The notes: a model not told the origin generated them from the sequence alone. A DNA stretch of 64,000 bases from Arthrobacter sp. EpRS71 (GCF_001512285.1 NZ_LNUV01000003.1:472117-536116), one strand, 5' to 3'. Shown: positions 9,067 through 18,907, counted from the stretch's first letter. Program-made: numbers and translations.

Positions 9067-9598
9067 AAGAGGGCCGGATCCGGATTCTTCCGTAGCGGCT
9101 GATCCAGAACCTGATCCCGAATCCGTGGCGCGTGCCATCGTCTTGAGGCAATTGACGATGGCGCCGCGGAGCCGGTTGCAGTTGTCCCGCAAGCTCGCGG
9201 AGCGCAATGTTCCCGAGGACGTGGCTGAGGCGGTCTTGGATCGCTTCGAAGAAGTTCAGCTGATCGATGATGTCGAGTTTGCCAGAATGTGGGTCCGAAG
9301 CCGCTCGCAAAGTAAAAAGCTTGCAAAGGGCGCCATCCGTCGAGAGCTGGCAGACAAAGGCATCGAGCTGGACGCGGCTGAAGATGCACTCTCGCAGCTT
9401 AGCGACCAAGATGAGGAATCGGCTGCTCGGGAGCTGGTTCAGCGGAAGCTGAGGCCCGGCATGGATCTCAACGACCGGGCAGAGCGGGACAAGTACACCC
9501 GCCGGTTGGCCTCGATGCTTGCACGCAAAGGCTACGCCCCTTCCATGGCCTTCAGAATCGTCGGTGAGGTGCTGGCTGAAGCCGGTACCCTTGAGTAG
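9056..9598 (+). CDS. recX: Regulatory protein RecX
   Basis: 180-aa helical protein that binds RecA filaments and limits their activity. Family pattern seen: [21 protein letters not shown] (first repeat), then [12 protein letters not shown] and [15 protein letters not shown]. The longest frame begins at a TTG at 9056, overlapping recA by 11 bases; a GTG near 9125 would remove a poorly conserved acidic N-terminus and is a real alternative. Transcribed with recA. The stop shares one base with the miaB GTG. Confidence 0.9.
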   Translation: MTARRGPDPDSSVAADPEPDPESVARAIVLRQLTMAPRSRLQLSRKLAERNVPEDVAEAVLDRFEEVQLIDDVEFARMWVRSRSQSKKLAKGAIRRELADKGIELDAAEDALSQLSDQDEESAARELVQRKLRPGMDLNDRAERDKYTRRLASMLARKGYAPSMAFRIVGEVLAEAGTLE

Positions 9599-11145
9599 TG
9601 AGTTTGACCATTCCTTCCCCATCAGCTGCCATCACTCCTTTTGTGGAGCCCAGTACTGGTACAGAGCCCAGGACCTATCAGGTCCGGACTTTCGGCTGCC
9701 AGATGAACGTCCATGATTCAGAGCGCATGGCGGGACTTCTCGAAGAAGCCGGTTACGTGCCCGCTGACGGCGAGGTGGCGGATGTAGTGGTCTTCAACAC
9801 CTGTGCTGTCCGTGAGAACGCAGACAATAAGCTCTACGGGAACCTCGGCCAGCTGCGGCAGGTCAAAGAGGCAAACCCCTCCATGCAGATTGCTGTTGGC
9901 GGATGCCTGGCCCAGAAGGACCGCGAAACCATCGTGAAGAAGGCGCCGTGGGTTGACGCCGTGTTTGGTACCCACAACGTGGGGGCATTGCCGGCCCTGC
10001 TCAAGCGTGCACGGCACAATAATGAGGCACAGCTGGAGATTCTCGAGTCTTTGGACGTGTTTCCGTCAACACTGCCTACCAAACGCGACTCCGTGTATGC
10101 CGGGTGGGTTTCCATTTCCGTGGGGTGCAACAACACCTGCACCTTCTGCATTGTGCCGTCTCTCCGCGGCAAGGAGAAGGACCGGCGCCCAGGGGAAATC
10201 CTGGCCGAGATCCAGGCACTCGTCGATGACGGGGCGGTTGAAGTCACCTTGCTCGGGCAGAACGTGAACTCGTACGGTGTGGAATTTGGAGACCGCCAGG
10301 CATTCTCCAAACTCCTGCGTGCCTGCGGTGAAATAGAAGGGTTGGAGCGAGTTCGTTTCACCAGCCCACATCCCGCAGCATTCACCGACGATGTCATCGA
10401 TGCCATGGCTGAGACACATAACGCCATGCCTCAACTGCATATGCCGCTGCAATCCGGCTCGGACAAGGTGCTGAAGGACATGCGCCGTTCCTACCGTTCG
10501 AGCAAATTCCTGGGCATCCTGGACAAGGTGCGTGAACGCATCCCCCACGCCGCCATCACCACGGATATCATCGTTGGTTTCCCGGGCGAAACCGAGGAGG
10601 ACTTCCAGGCGACCCTGGATGTGGTGGAGAAGTCGCGGTTTGCTTCCGCCTTCACGTTCCAGTACTCAAAGCGGCCAGGCACGCCCGCCGCTGACCTTCC
10701 GGAGCAACTTCCCAAGGCTGTGGTGCAGGAGCGCTACGAGCGCCTCACGGCCGTGCAGGACCGTATAGCTGCTGAGGAGAACGCCAAGCAGTTAGGCCGC
10801 CAAGTGGAGGTCCTGGTCACGGCACAGTCAGGACGTAAAGCGGGCGAGACACATCGGCTGTCCGGTCGATCCAAGGACCAAAGGCTGGTGCACTTCTCAG
10901 TGCCTGCGGGTGCCGGGACGCCGCGTCCGGGTGACTTCGTCACGGTGACCATTACAGAGGCCGCCGCGTTTCACCTCGTCGCTGATCCGGCGGGTCCGGA
11001 GGATTACCTCCTGCGCCGCTCCCGTGCAGGCGACGCTTGGGATCGTTCACAGGCCGACTCCTGCGGAGTCCCCGCAGCAGGAGCGGCGAAAGGCAAGACG
11101 GGCGTGTCGTTGGGCATGCCGTCGCTGCCTGTTCGGCGCGCGTAG
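9598..11145 (+). CDS. miaB: tRNA-2-methylthio-N6-dimethylallyladenosine synthase
   Basis: 515-aa radical SAM methylthiotransferase that adds a methylthio group to i6A37 of tRNA. The N-terminal UPF0004 domain has three cluster cysteines ([20 protein letters not shown]); the radical SAM cysteines are CNNTCTFC (about residue 177); a C-terminal TRAM domain follows (about 390-455). The last 45 or so residues are a low-complexity tail. It acts after MiaA, encoded next. GTG start overlapping the recX stop by one base. Confidence 0.95.
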   Translation: MSLTIPSPSAAITPFVEPSTGTEPRTYQVRTFGCQMNVHDSERMAGLLEEAGYVPADGEVADVVVFNTCAVRENADNKLYGNLGQLRQVKEANPSMQIAVGGCLAQKDRETIVKKAPWVDAVFGTHNVGALPALLKRARHNNEAQLEILESLDVFPSTLPTKRDSVYAGWVSISVGCNNTCTFCIVPSLRGKEKDRRPGEILAEIQALVDDGAVEVTLLGQNVNSYGVEFGDRQAFSKLLRACGEIEGLERVRFTSPHPAAFTDDVIDAMAETHNAMPQLHMPLQSGSDKVLKDMRRSYRSSKFLGILDKVRERIPHAAITTDIIVGFPGETEEDFQATLDVVEKSRFASAFTFQYSKRPGTPAADLPEQLPKAVVQERYERLTAVQDRIAAEENAKQLGRQVEVLVTAQSGRKAGETHRLSGRSKDQRLVHFSVPAGAGTPRPGDFVTVTITEAAAFHLVADPAGPEDYLLRRSRAGDAWDRSQADSCGVPAAGAAKGKTGVSLGMPSLPVRRA

Positions 11146-11162
11146 GCGGACCACAGGATTGT

Positions 11163-12089
11163 ATGTCGTTCTCCAGCCAGGAACTTCCGCAGCCTGTCAT
11201 TGCAGTTGTCGGTCCCACGGGTTCAGGTAAGTCGGATCTGGGAGTCGACCTGGCGTTGGCCTTGAACGGTGAAGTCATCAATGCCGATGCCTTGCAGTTC
11301 TACCGTGGCATGGACATTGGAACCGCCAAGATCACCATGGATGAGCGCAGGGGTGTTCCGCACCATTTGCTGGACATCATGGAGGTCACTCAGGAAGCGA
11401 GCGTGGCGGACTTCCAACGTGAATGCCGCTCCGCCATAAGTGATATTCACTCGCGGGGGAAGCGTGCCATCCTTGTAGGCGGCTCCGGCCTGTATGTGCG
11501 CGGCGCCCTGGACGTCCTGGAGTTCCCCGGCACAGATCCCGAACTCCGAAGGCGCCTGGAAGAAGAGTTCGAAGCGCAAGGGCTTGCGCCGTTGCGTGCC
11601 CGGCTCGAGGAAGTGGATCCTGTGTCCGCGGCCCGCCTTGGCGACGCCCGGCGAGTGATCCGGGCGCTGGAGGTGCACGGTCTCACCGGCCGTCCCTTCA
11701 GCTCGTTCATGCCTCAGCGCCAGTATTTCCAGCCCGCTGTACAGATCGGGCTGGAGGTGGATCGTGAGCAACTGAGGCAACGCCTGGCACTGAGGGTGCA
11801 CCGCATGGTGGAGTGCGGACTCCAAGAGGAAGTTCAACGGCTCGACGCCCGTGGCTTGCGAAGGGGCAAGACGGCTTCGCGGGCTTTGGGGTACGCCCAG
11901 TTCCTGAAAGTCCTGGACGGCGGGATGACGGTCGCTGCTGCCGCCGAGGAAACCATCGTGGCAACCCGGCAGTTCGCGAGGCGTCAGCTGACGTGGTTCA
12001 GGGCAGACCCTCGGATCACTTGGCTCGATTGGCAGGATCCGGCGCTCGTGGCCAAGGCGGTCGAAGCAGCACTGGCGGCCGGAAAGTAG
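11163..12089 (+). CDS. miaA: tRNA dimethylallyltransferase
   Basis: 308-aa enzyme that adds a dimethylallyl group to A37 of tRNAs reading UNN codons, producing the substrate for MiaB. P-loop GPTGSGKS lies near residue 17, followed by [17 protein letters not shown] and the [10 protein letters not shown] segment. The ATG at 11163, 17 bases after miaB, is chosen because it gives the usual short lead-in to the P-loop; the open frame upstream is inside miaB. Confidence 0.95.
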   Translation: MSFSSQELPQPVIAVVGPTGSGKSDLGVDLALALNGEVINADALQFYRGMDIGTAKITMDERRGVPHHLLDIMEVTQEASVADFQRECRSAISDIHSRGKRAILVGGSGLYVRGALDVLEFPGTDPELRRRLEEEFEAQGLAPLRARLEEVDPVSAARLGDARRVIRALEVHGLTGRPFSSFMPQRQYFQPAVQIGLEVDREQLRQRLALRVHRMVECGLQEEVQRLDARGLRRGKTASRALGYAQFLKVLDGGMTVAAAAEETIVATRQFARRQLTWFRADPRITWLDWQDPALVAKAVEAALAAGK

Positions 12090-12123
12090 CCCACGCAATT
12101 TCTGGCCGACCACGCGTGGCGGG

Positions 12124-12129
12124 TAGCCT
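12124..12129 (+). promoter_or_regulatory. -10 element TAGCCT of a leaderless dapF promoter
   Basis: TAGCCT, 6 bases, ATG at 12136, with no ribosome binding site between. Suggests dapF has its own promoter although it closely follows miaA. Confidence 0.6.
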
Positions 12130-12135
12130 AGGTCC

Positions 12136-13104
12136 ATGGATGAAACCGTCGCAGTTCCCGCCCGGCAGCCCGCAACTGCGGATGCTCCGGTGACACTTTC
12201 CAGCCTTGCCGGTCTGGCGTTCTCGAAGGGCCACGGAACGGGCAACGACTTTGTCCTGATTGCTGATCCAGGTGACGCCCATGAAATAACCGCCGAGCAC
12301 GTGGCACAGTTGTGCGACCGCCATGTGGGCATCGGTGGGGACGGCCTCATCCGGGCGGTGCCGTCCCGTTTTCTCCCTGAAGGCCGCGTTGCCTTGGAAC
12401 AGGATCCCGAGGCTGAGTGGTTCATGGACTACCGCAACGGTGACGGTTCACTCTCGGAAATGTGTGGCAACGGAGTGCGTGTGTTCGTCCATTTCCTCAT
12501 TGCCGAGGGTTTGGTGGACCTGGGCCCCGGGCAGACACTCGCCATCGGCACCCGCGGTGGAGTCAAGAAGGTGGTGCGCACAGCCAACGGATACGCCGTG
12601 GATATGGGGCCATGGGAGTTTATCTTCCCGGACGAGGCCAAGAGCAAGGCCATGGACGCGCTGGTCAGCGCGGACGGCTTGGAAGTGGCCAGGCCCGGCC
12701 TCTCCGTCAGCATGGGCAATCCTCACACGGTGGTTGCACTCGCCGAACTCAGCGAGCTCGCTGCCACGCAGCTTTTCAAAGTCCCCGTGGTGGATCCCAA
12801 GCCCGTCAACGGAACCAACGTCGAGTTTGTGGTTCCCTCTGAGCCACTGGTGGCGGACGGCGTCGGAACCATCACCATGCGCGTTCATGAGCGCGGTGTG
12901 GGGGAGACGCAGTCCTGTGGCACCGGCGCGTGCGCCGCGGCCGTCGCCATTCGTCACTGGGCCGGTGACTCGGCTCCCAACGACTGGCACGTCAACGTAC
13001 CGGGCGGCGTCGTGGCCGTGAAGTTCATCCCCGGTGCAGGCGGACGCGAGCATGTGGAACTCAGTGGTCCCGCAGTCATCGTGGCTACAGGGACGCTTTC
13101 CTGA
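12136..13104 (+). CDS. dapF: Diaminopimelate epimerase
   Basis: 322-aa cofactor-independent epimerase converting LL- to meso-diaminopimelate for peptidoglycan and lysine. Both catalytic cysteines are present, in MCGNG and in SCGTGACA. About 30 N-terminal residues precede the usual [10 protein letters not shown] start, making it longer than most homologues. The last 20 bases overlap, tail to tail, the end of the methyltransferase gene on the other strand. Confidence 0.95.
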   Translation: MDETVAVPARQPATADAPVTLSSLAGLAFSKGHGTGNDFVLIADPGDAHEITAEHVAQLCDRHVGIGGDGLIRAVPSRFLPEGRVALEQDPEAEWFMDYRNGDGSLSEMCGNGVRVFVHFLIAEGLVDLGPGQTLAIGTRGGVKKVVRTANGYAVDMGPWEFIFPDEAKSKAMDALVSADGLEVARPGLSVSMGNPHTVVALAELSELAATQLFKVPVVDPKPVNGTNVEFVVPSEPLVADGVGTITMRVHERGVGETQSCGTGACAAAVAIRHWAGDSAPNDWHVNVPGGVVAVKFIPGAGGREHVELSGPAVIVATGTLS

Positions 13105-13699
13105 CCCGGATGATCCTGAACGTTTTGGAGGTACTTTCGCGGGAGACCGTGTAAGTACTGTCCAGCTCGGTAGCGAGCCACCGTTGGAGCGAGTCCGAGC
13201 CCAGGTTCTTCTGAACGACCAACCAGGCACTGCCACCTGCCGCCAGCCGGGGAAGCCACGTCAGCAGCAGCGAGTGAAGTTCGTCCTTGCCGATGCGGAT
13301 GGGTGGGTTGGACCAGATGGTATCGAATTCGACGGCGGGATCCACCTCGTGCGGGAGGCTGGCGGTGACGTTGTTCAGGCCGAGCGCCGCAGCGTTCTCG
13401 TTGGTCAACGTGATGCATCGCTCATTGACGTCAACGGCATGAACATGGGCATGGGGTGCCATCAAGCCCAAAGTGAGGGCAATCGGACCCCATCCGCAGC
13501 CGATGTCCAGCAAGTGCCCCTTCGGTGACGGCGGGGGAACTTCGGCGAAGAGAACCGCGGTACCTTTGTCCACGCCGTCCGGGCTGAAGATACCCGACGA
13601 GGTCTGCAGCCGGCGCGTTGCTCCAGCAAGTTCCACTGTCAGTGGCTTGCGGGTGAACGGTCCGGCCGGTTGGGCGGTGAAATAATGTGCAGACTCCAT
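13085..13699 (-). CDS. Class I SAM-dependent methyltransferase, RsmC/MTS type
   Basis: 204 aa of the MTS small-methyltransferase domain. SAM-binding motif I is [13 protein letters not shown] (about residue 64) and the catalytic NPPIR follows (about 130), the N-P-P-[YFI] signature of N-methyltransferases such as RsmC (16S rRNA m2G1207). The N-terminal half of E. coli RsmC is absent, as is usual in actinobacteria. The true substrate cannot be assigned. On the minus strand TAATCT lies 8 bases before the ATG. Confidence 0.85.
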   Translation of the reverse strand: MESAHYFTAQPAGPFTRKPLTVELAGATRRLQTSSGIFSPDGVDKGTAVLFAEVPPPSPKGHLLDIGCGWGPIALTLGLMAPHAHVHAVDVNERCITLTNENAAALGLNNVTASLPHEVDPAVEFDTIWSNPPIRIGKDELHSLLLTWLPRLAAGGSAWLVVQKNLGSDSLQRWLATELDSTYTVSRESTSKTFRIIRVRKASL

Positions 13700-13707
13700 A
13701 ATTTGCC

Positions 13708-13713
13708 AGATTA
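13708..13713 (-). promoter_or_regulatory. Possible -10 element TAATCT for the methyltransferase gene
   Basis: On the minus strand TAATCT is followed by an 8-base spacer and ATG at 13699; slightly long for a leaderless start but plausible. Confidence 0.4.
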
Positions 13714-13772
13714 GTTGGCTATCGTCAGCAAGGGAAACCGCCTCCTTCCGCTGCCTGTTTGACAGCGGCTGC

Positions 13773-13778
13773 TAAAGT
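13773..13778 (+). promoter_or_regulatory. -10 element TAAAGT of the hflX leader promoter
   Basis: TAAAGT, 7 bases, then ATG at 13786, the same geometry as the other leaderless promoters here. It would start transcription at the first short leader ORF, about 340 bases before hflX. Confidence 0.5.
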
Positions 13779-13785
13779 TGAGCCC

Positions 13786-13806
13786 ATGTTCTTGATCTTT
13801 GAGTAA
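13786..13806 (+). CDS. Candidate 6-aa leaderless leader peptide (MFLIFE)
   Basis: ATG correctly spaced from a -10 box, followed by five codons and TAA. It is far too short for coding statistics; the only support is promoter geometry and its position at the head of a long leader before a ribosome-rescue GTPase gene. Its translation would be a natural sensor for attenuation. Confidence 0.3.
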   Translation: MFLIFE

Positions 13807-14127
13807 TCAGCCGAAATGCCTGAGTCATCAGGCGTTTACTGGCACCGCCCGCGACGCAGGCCCGGTTTGGCATACCGCCCGGCCCCGCCCTTCCGCCCGG
13901 CAGGTCCCCAAGGCTAGGTCCGTAGTTCCTCTTCGTGGAGCTGGACCCTCTGAAGATCCCCACCGCTCCTTCGCAGTGAACCGCCATGGTGTACGTGGCC
14001 CCTGCGTTGTCACCGGAACAGCATCCTCACCTTGGCCCAAGGACCCTCCCGCGGATTCCAACACGACATCGTCTACAGCAGCCGCCTCCCTGACGAGAGG
14101 TTGCCGTTCATTCCATAGGAGGCCCTT
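13807..14127 (+). other. Long hflX 5' leader, no recognised gene
   Basis: 321 bases between the short ORF and hflX. It contains a 6-bp hairpin GCCTGA-gtca-TCAGGC (13818-13833), a candidate second ORF (13816-13917), a GC-rich pyrimidine-dense stretch (about 13880-13915) and a stem AGTTCC/GGAGCT near 13922-13940. No family signature and no convincing intrinsic terminator was found. The strong AGGAGG at 14117-14122 closes the leader. Confidence 0.5.
13816..13917 (+). CDS. Candidate 33-aa basic, proline-rich leader ORF
   Basis: ATG 9 bases after the stop of the 6-aa ORF and in the same frame, ending TAG at 13915-13917. The peptide is rich in Arg and Pro (…YWHRPRRRPGLAYRP…). There is no ribosome binding site, so translation would need reinitiation. 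Coding status is unproven; listed because Arg/Pro-rich leader peptides can stall ribosomes and hflX lies downstream. Confidence 0.25.
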   Translation: MPESSGVYWHRPRRRPGLAYRPAPPFRPAGPQG

Positions 14128-15780
14128 TTGGCCGATGCCCGTCAGCCCAGCGCGAATAGCGCCCCACCGAGCACCAAACAGCACTATTCTGGAATTGCCG
14201 AACAGTCTAAGGAGACCATGACCACCCAGAAGCACACCGGATCCGATTCCGACGCCCAGGACATGAGTCCTGAACAAATCCAGGCCGTCATCGACCGGAT
14301 TCTTTCCAAGGATGTACCTGCGCAGGCATCCGACGACAACGACGCCAATGGCGTGTTCGGCAAGGCGCAGGCGATTTCCACGCTGGACCAGGAACACAGC
14401 ATTTACGACGGCGACCAGGAAGACCTGGCTGAACGCCGCGCCCTCCGGCGTACCGCGGGACTGTCCACCGAGCTTGAGGACGTCACAGAGGTCGAATACA
14501 GGCAGCTGCGCCTTGAGCGCGTTGTGCTGGCGGGCCTGTGGACCGAGGGGACCCTGGCTGACGCGGAGAACTCCCTCCGTGAGCTCGCCGCACTTGCCGA
14601 GACGGCTGGATCCGAGGTGCTCGACGGCCTGGTTCAGCGGCGGCAGAAGCCGGACCCCGGGACGTTCCTTGGTTCCGGTAAGGCCCAGGAGCTCAAGGAC
14701 ATCGTCGCCGCCACCGGAGCAGACACCGTGGTGGTTGACACCGAGCTCGCGCCCTCTCAGCGACGTGGACTTGAGGACATCGTGAAGGTCAAGGTAGTTG
14801 ACCGCACCACGCTGATCCTTGACATCTTTGCCCAGCATGCCAAGAGCCGTGAAGGTAAAGCACAGGTTGAGCTCGCGCAGCTCGAGTACCTGCTGCCGAG
14901 GCTTCGTGGTTGGGGTGACTCCATGTCCCGCCAGGCTGGTGGCCAGGTGGGTGGCGCAGGCGCTGGTATGGGCTCCCGTGGTCCCGGTGAAACCAAGATC
15001 GAACTTGATCGGCGGCGGATCCGAACCCGTATGGCAAAGCTGCGTCGCGAAATCGCCGCAATGAAGCCTGCGCGGGAGACCAAGCGGGCCAACCGCCGTC
15101 GTAACGCTGTTCCCTCAGTTGCTATTGCCGGGTACACGAACGCTGGCAAGTCGTCCCTCCTGAACCGCCTCACTGACGCCGGTGTCCTGGTGGAGAACGC
15201 CCTGTTCGCCACCCTCGATCCCACGGTCCGTAAGGCGCAAACGCCGGACGGCATCGGGTACACCCTCGCAGACACTGTCGGCTTCGTTCGCTCGTTGCCG
15301 ACCCAACTGATTGAGGCCTTCCGGTCAACGTTGGAAGAAGTTGCGGATGCGGACCTGATCCTTCACGTCGTGGATGCATCGCATCCCGATCCTGAGGGCC
15401 AGATTGCAGCGGTCAGGTCCGTTTTCACCGAAGTGGATGCCCGTAAGGTCCCAGAGATCATCGTCCTCAACAAGGTCGATGTAGCTGATCCCTTTGTGGT
15501 GGAGCGTCTTAAGCAGAAAGAACCCCGCCATGCAGTGGTGTCCACCCGAACGGGCCAGGGCATCGCGGAACTGCTCGAAGACATCAGCAGGTCCATTCCC
15601 CGGCCTGGGGTGCGCCTTGAACTGCTCATTCCCTACGAGCGCGGGGAAATGATCAACAAGTTGCACAACTCCGACTCGGAAATCCTCAGCCTTGAGCATG
15701 AGGAAAACGGGACCCGGGTAGTTGTCATGGTGCGCGAAGGCCTGGCCGCCGAGCTGGAGTCATTCGTCAGTAATGGTTGA
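14128..15780 (+). CDS. hflX: GTPase HflX
   Basis: 550-aa ribosome-associated GTPase; in other bacteria it splits stalled ribosomes and contributes to heat or macrolide/lincosamide tolerance. The N-terminal HflX domain includes the glycine-rich RGPGETKIELDRRRI segment; the G domain has GYTNAGKSS (about residue 335), DTVGF and NKVD. Two starts are possible: TTG 14128 with AGGAGG 5 bases upstream, or ATG 14218 with AAGGAG only 3 bases upstream. The TTG has the better-spaced site and is used. The following helicase gene overlaps its stop. Confidence 0.93.
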   Translation: MADARQPSANSAPPSTKQHYSGIAEQSKETMTTQKHTGSDSDAQDMSPEQIQAVIDRILSKDVPAQASDDNDANGVFGKAQAISTLDQEHSIYDGDQEDLAERRALRRTAGLSTELEDVTEVEYRQLRLERVVLAGLWTEGTLADAENSLRELAALAETAGSEVLDGLVQRRQKPDPGTFLGSGKAQELKDIVAATGADTVVVDTELAPSQRRGLEDIVKVKVVDRTTLILDIFAQHAKSREGKAQVELAQLEYLLPRLRGWGDSMSRQAGGQVGGAGAGMGSRGPGETKIELDRRRIRTRMAKLRREIAAMKPARETKRANRRRNAVPSVAIAGYTNAGKSSLLNRLTDAGVLVENALFATLDPTVRKAQTPDGIGYTLADTVGFVRSLPTQLIEAFRSTLEEVADADLILHVVDASHPDPEGQIAAVRSVFTEVDARKVPEIIVLNKVDVADPFVVERLKQKEPRHAVVSTRTGQGIAELLEDISRSIPRPGVRLELLIPYERGEMINKLHNSDSEILSLEHEENGTRVVVMVREGLAAELESFVSNG

Positions 15781-17833
15781 GAAGGTGGCGGCGGACGCCG
15801 TCAAGTCGGAGGGGGAGAAAGCCACCCTCGAGTTGTTGGACCGGGCTGTTGCCGGCATGGGCGGACAAAGCCGTGCCGGCCAGCACGAAATGGCCAAGCA
15901 TGTCACCCGTGCAATCGAGACCGGGGAACATCTGCTGGTCCAAGCGGGAACCGGAACGGGTAAGTCCTTGGCCTACCTGATTCCCTTGATCGCTCATTCC
16001 ATGGACAGCAACAAACCGACCCTGGTGTCCACCGCCACCTTGGCACTCCAAACCCAGATTGTGGGCAGGGACCTTCCCCGCCTGCTGAAGACCATCAACC
16101 CTGCCCTTGAGCGCCCGGTGAATGTGGCGCTGGTCAAAGGCCGGGCCAATTACGTGTGCCTGCAGAAACTCGAAGGCGGGTTCCCCAGCGAGGAGCCCTC
16201 CGAAGGACAGTTGTTCTCCTTGGGGGAGGACACCAGCGTCCCTCACTTCGCCGCGTCCATGGGCGGACCACAATCGCAGCTGGGTAAGGAAGTGGTACGT
16301 CTCCGGGAATGGGCGGAAAAGACCACCACCGGAGACCGCGACGAGCTCATGCCTGGCGTGACGGACAGAGCCTGGCGGCAAGTATCCGTGACGTCCATGG
16401 AGTGCCTGGGTGCCCAGAAGTGCCCCGTGGCGGAAGAATGCTTCAGCGAGCTGGCCCGCTCAAGGGCCGGCGAGGCCGACGTCGTGGTCACCAACCACGC
16501 CATGCTGGCCGTCAGTGCCTTCGAAGGCCTGGCTGTATTGCCCGAGTATGACGTGGTGGTGGTTGATGAGGCGCACGAGCTTCAAGATCGGGTCACCGGT
16601 GCCGTTTCAGGGCAGTTGTCAGTGGCCATGGTCCACGCGGCAGCATCCAGTGCCCGCAAACACACAGCCATCACTGTGGACGCCCTCAACGCCGCTGCGG
16701 ACAGCTTGGACATGGCAATAGCCGGAGTGCCCAACGGTTTGTTGCCCAACGGACTCACCGACGAACAGCTCGATTGCCTGGACCAATTGCGGGACGCCAC
16801 ACGCGCGGCGCTTTCGGATTCGAAGACCGATTCCTCCAATGCCGTGGACGGCGGACGCCAGCTTGCCCGTTCACGGCTCATGCTCATTCTGGAACTGTGC
16901 GAGCGGATGCTGGCCGCCAAGGAGAACCGCGAAGTGGTCTGGTTCTCGCGGAACAGCACGTTCGACCCCCAGCAGGGCTACTCGCCACCGGACGAGACGG
17001 CTCCGGCCCTGATCAACATCGCCCCGCTGAGTGTTGCAGGCCGCCTTCGTGAGGGACTCTTTGCCGGACACACCGTAGTGCTGACCTCCGCCACGCTGGC
17101 CATCGGCTCGGCCTTCGAGCCCGCCGCAGGTGGTCTGGGCCTGATTGGAGACGGCGCGCCGAGCTGGACGGGCATTGATGTGGGATCGCCCTTCGACTAT
17201 CCCAAACAGGGTGTTCTGTACGTGGCAAAGCACTTGCCCAAACCGGGCCGCGGAACTTCGCCGGAGGCGCTGGACGAGTTGGAAGACCTCATCCGGGCGT
17301 CCGGGGGCGGAGCGCTCTGCCTGTTCTCTTCACGGCGTGCAGCAGAAGAAGCCGCCGATGCCATGCGGCTCCGGCTGGACGTGGATATCCTCTGCCAAGG
17401 CGAATCCACCATGGCGGCCCTGGTGAAGCAATTCGCGGACGAACCTGACACGTGCCTCTTCGGAACAATGTCACTATGGCAAGGCGTCGACGTACCGGGT
17501 GGCTCCTGTCGCCTGGTGGTCATTGACCGCATACCCTTCCCACGTCCTGATGATCCCCTGATGACCGCCCGTTCCCGGGCAGTGGCCCAATCGGGCGGTA
17601 ACGGGTTCATGGCCGTGTCAGCCACCCACGCTGCCATTCGATTGGCTCAAGGTGCAGGCCGGCTGATCCGCTCTACAGGAGACAAAGGAGTTGTGGCCGT
17701 ACTGGATTCCCGGCTGTCAACAGAGCGCTATGGGGGCTTCCTGCGGGCCGCCCTGCCGCCATTTTGGGCTACGACGGACAGGACAGTAGTGCGTGGTGTC
17801 CTGGAGCGTCTGGGGTCAACCAAAGCGCCCTAG
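15773..17833 (+). CDS. DinG/XPD-type ATP-dependent DNA helicase
   Basis: 686-aa superfamily 2 helicase. Walker A is AGTGTGKS (about residue 60) and the DEAH box is VVVDEAHEL (about residue 265). Four cysteines consistent with the DinG/XPD iron-sulfur cluster lie between them (YVCLQ, then ECLGAQKC and EEC). Motif VI-type QGAGRLIRS is near the C-terminus. Such enzymes unwind forked and R-loop DNA. The ATG lies inside the last codons of hflX, implying coupling, as in mycobacteria. Confidence 0.9.
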   Translation: MVEKVAADAVKSEGEKATLELLDRAVAGMGGQSRAGQHEMAKHVTRAIETGEHLLVQAGTGTGKSLAYLIPLIAHSMDSNKPTLVSTATLALQTQIVGRDLPRLLKTINPALERPVNVALVKGRANYVCLQKLEGGFPSEEPSEGQLFSLGEDTSVPHFAASMGGPQSQLGKEVVRLREWAEKTTTGDRDELMPGVTDRAWRQVSVTSMECLGAQKCPVAEECFSELARSRAGEADVVVTNHAMLAVSAFEGLAVLPEYDVVVVDEAHELQDRVTGAVSGQLSVAMVHAAASSARKHTAITVDALNAAADSLDMAIAGVPNGLLPNGLTDEQLDCLDQLRDATRAALSDSKTDSSNAVDGGRQLARSRLMLILELCERMLAAKENREVVWFSRNSTFDPQQGYSPPDETAPALINIAPLSVAGRLREGLFAGHTVVLTSATLAIGSAFEPAAGGLGLIGDGAPSWTGIDVGSPFDYPKQGVLYVAKHLPKPGRGTSPEALDELEDLIRASGGGALCLFSSRRAAEEAADAMRLRLDVDILCQGESTMAALVKQFADEPDTCLFGTMSLWQGVDVPGGSCRLVVIDRIPFPRPDDPLMTARSRAVAQSGGNGFMAVSATHAAIRLAQGAGRLIRSTGDKGVVAVLDSRLSTERYGGFLRAALPPFWATTDRTVVRGVLERLGSTKAP

Positions 17834-17850
17834 GAGGGGTAGCAGTGAAG

Positions 17851-17872
17851 CCCCGCAGGGAAACCCGCGGGG
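17851..17872. terminator. Hairpin between converging dinG-type gene and lexA
   Basis: CCCCGC-A-GGG / CCC-GCGGGG with an AAA loop and one bulge. A second weaker stem (AGGC/GCCT around 17882-17904) overlaps the lexA stop. No T run follows on either strand, so a role as a two-way terminator is inferred from position. Confidence 0.4.
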
Positions 17873-17902
17873 AAAGTTCTGAGGCGAAGCCCCGTAGGGC
17901 GC

Positions 17903-18646
17903 CTAGAGGGAACGCAGTACGGAAACGACTTTGCCCATGATGGTGGCCTGATCTCCGAGGATGGGCTCGTACTGGGTATTTTGCGGGAGAAGCCACGTGT
18001 GGCCATCCCGCTGGCGGAAGGTCTTCACCGTTGCTTCGTCATCCAACAAGGCGGCAACGATGTCGCCGTTGATGGCATCGTTCTGGCGCCGGACCACTAC
18101 CCAGTCGCCATCACAGATAGCGGCATCAATCATGGAATCGCCGGCCACCTTCAGCATGAACAGTTCGCCATGCCCCACAAGTTGGCGGGGGAGTGCAAGC
18201 ACGTCTTCAACCGTCTGGTCAGCCAGGATGGGGCCACCGGCCGCGATGCGCCCCACCAAGGGGACCATGGCGGTATCACTGGCGCTGGCGAGTTCGGTAA
18301 CGGCAAGACCGCCCGCGCTGCGAAGGGTAGCAGGAGCTTCCACTCCGGGAATGGATCCGCCATCAAGGGTCAAGGGCATCAGTACTTCCATGGCGCGTGG
18401 ACGCTTGGGATCCCTGCGGAGGTACCCAAGCTTCTCCAGCTGGGACAACTGATGCGTGACGCTGGACAAACTGGCTAGACCCACGGTGTCGCCGATTTCA
18501 CGCATGCTGGGGGGGTAGCCGTTGTCATTGACCGATCGCTGGATGGTCTCCAGGATCTTTTTCTGCCGGACTGTCAGGCTTTTGGGACTCTTTTGAGGCT
18601 GTTGGCTCCGCAGGGGTGCCCCGCCGCCTGTGGCTTTCGCTGCCAT
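17903..18646 (-). CDS. lexA: SOS response repressor LexA
   Basis: 247-aa repressor. The N-terminal winged helix is followed by the autoprotease domain: cleavage site A136-G137 (in GRIAAGG), catalytic S171 (in GDSM) and K208 (in TVKTF), all intact. RecA filaments promote its self-cleavage. ATG 18646 is preferred over a TTG three codons upstream, although the AAAGG site is 11 bases away. The 5' untranslated region carries a GGGTCTG/CAGACCC stem (about 18692-18715) and a GAAACAG/CTGTTTC stem (18730-18745). A LexA-like box lies 134 bases upstream, consistent with autoregulation. Confidence 0.96.
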   Translation of the reverse strand: MAAKATGGGAPLRSQQPQKSPKSLTVRQKKILETIQRSVNDNGYPPSMREIGDTVGLASLSSVTHQLSQLEKLGYLRRDPKRPRAMEVLMPLTLDGGSIPGVEAPATLRSAGGLAVTELASASDTAMVPLVGRIAAGGPILADQTVEDVLALPRQLVGHGELFMLKVAGDSMIDAAICDGDWVVVRRQNDAINGDIVAALLDDEATVKTFRQRDGHTWLLPQNTQYEPILGDQATIMGKVVSVLRSL

Positions 18647-18779
18647 GTTCGCCAATGCCTTTCATTCCGCCCGGATGAGTGCCCGGGGTTGTCGGGTCTG
18701 CAAAAAATGTCAGACCCTCCTGTTCCACTGAAACAGTGCTGTTTCTTCCCTCAAACGTAGGGCAGGCACAGGCGTTTAT

Positions 18780-18793
18780 CAAACATTTGTTCT
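18780..18793 (-). promoter_or_regulatory. Weak LexA box at the lexA promoter
   Basis: Minus strand AGAACAAATGTTTG: half-sites GAAC and GTTTG with a 4-base spacer, two or three mismatches to consensus. Next to a GATAAA -10-like sequence; probably the autoregulatory site. Confidence 0.55.
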
Positions 18794-18846
18794 AGCGAGT
18801 CTCGACACCGTTCGTTGATAAGTGCTAAAAATGTCATAGCAAGGTT

Positions 18847-18860
18847 CGAATATGTGTTCT
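18847..18860 (+). promoter_or_regulatory. LexA box in the lexA/LysM intergenic region
   Basis: CGAATATGTGTTCT: CGAA and GTTC half-sites with normal spacing. It lies 133 bases before the LysM gene. Confidence 0.7.
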
Positions 18861-18882
18861 ATAAACCTGATGCTGAAGTCCG

Positions 18883-18907
18883 ATGTTCGAACAAAGCGTT
18901 CGAACAT
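18883..18907 (+). promoter_or_regulatory. Perfect 25-bp dyad with LexA half-sites
   Basis: Arms ATGTTCGAAC and GTTCGAACAT match perfectly around AAAGC. The half-sites TCGAAC/GTTCGA are exactly LexA-like, but the spacer is 5 bases rather than the usual 4. Located 85 bases before the LysM gene. Confidence 0.65.

Noticed and set aside
13759..13764. TTGACA as the -35 of the hflX leader promoter
   Set aside because: Only 8 bases separate it from TAAAGT; the usual spacing is about 17, so it cannot pair with that -10.
13700..13785. WhiB7-type promoter before hflX
   Set aside because: WhiB7 targets have an AT-rich block just upstream of the -35. None is seen at the expected distance.
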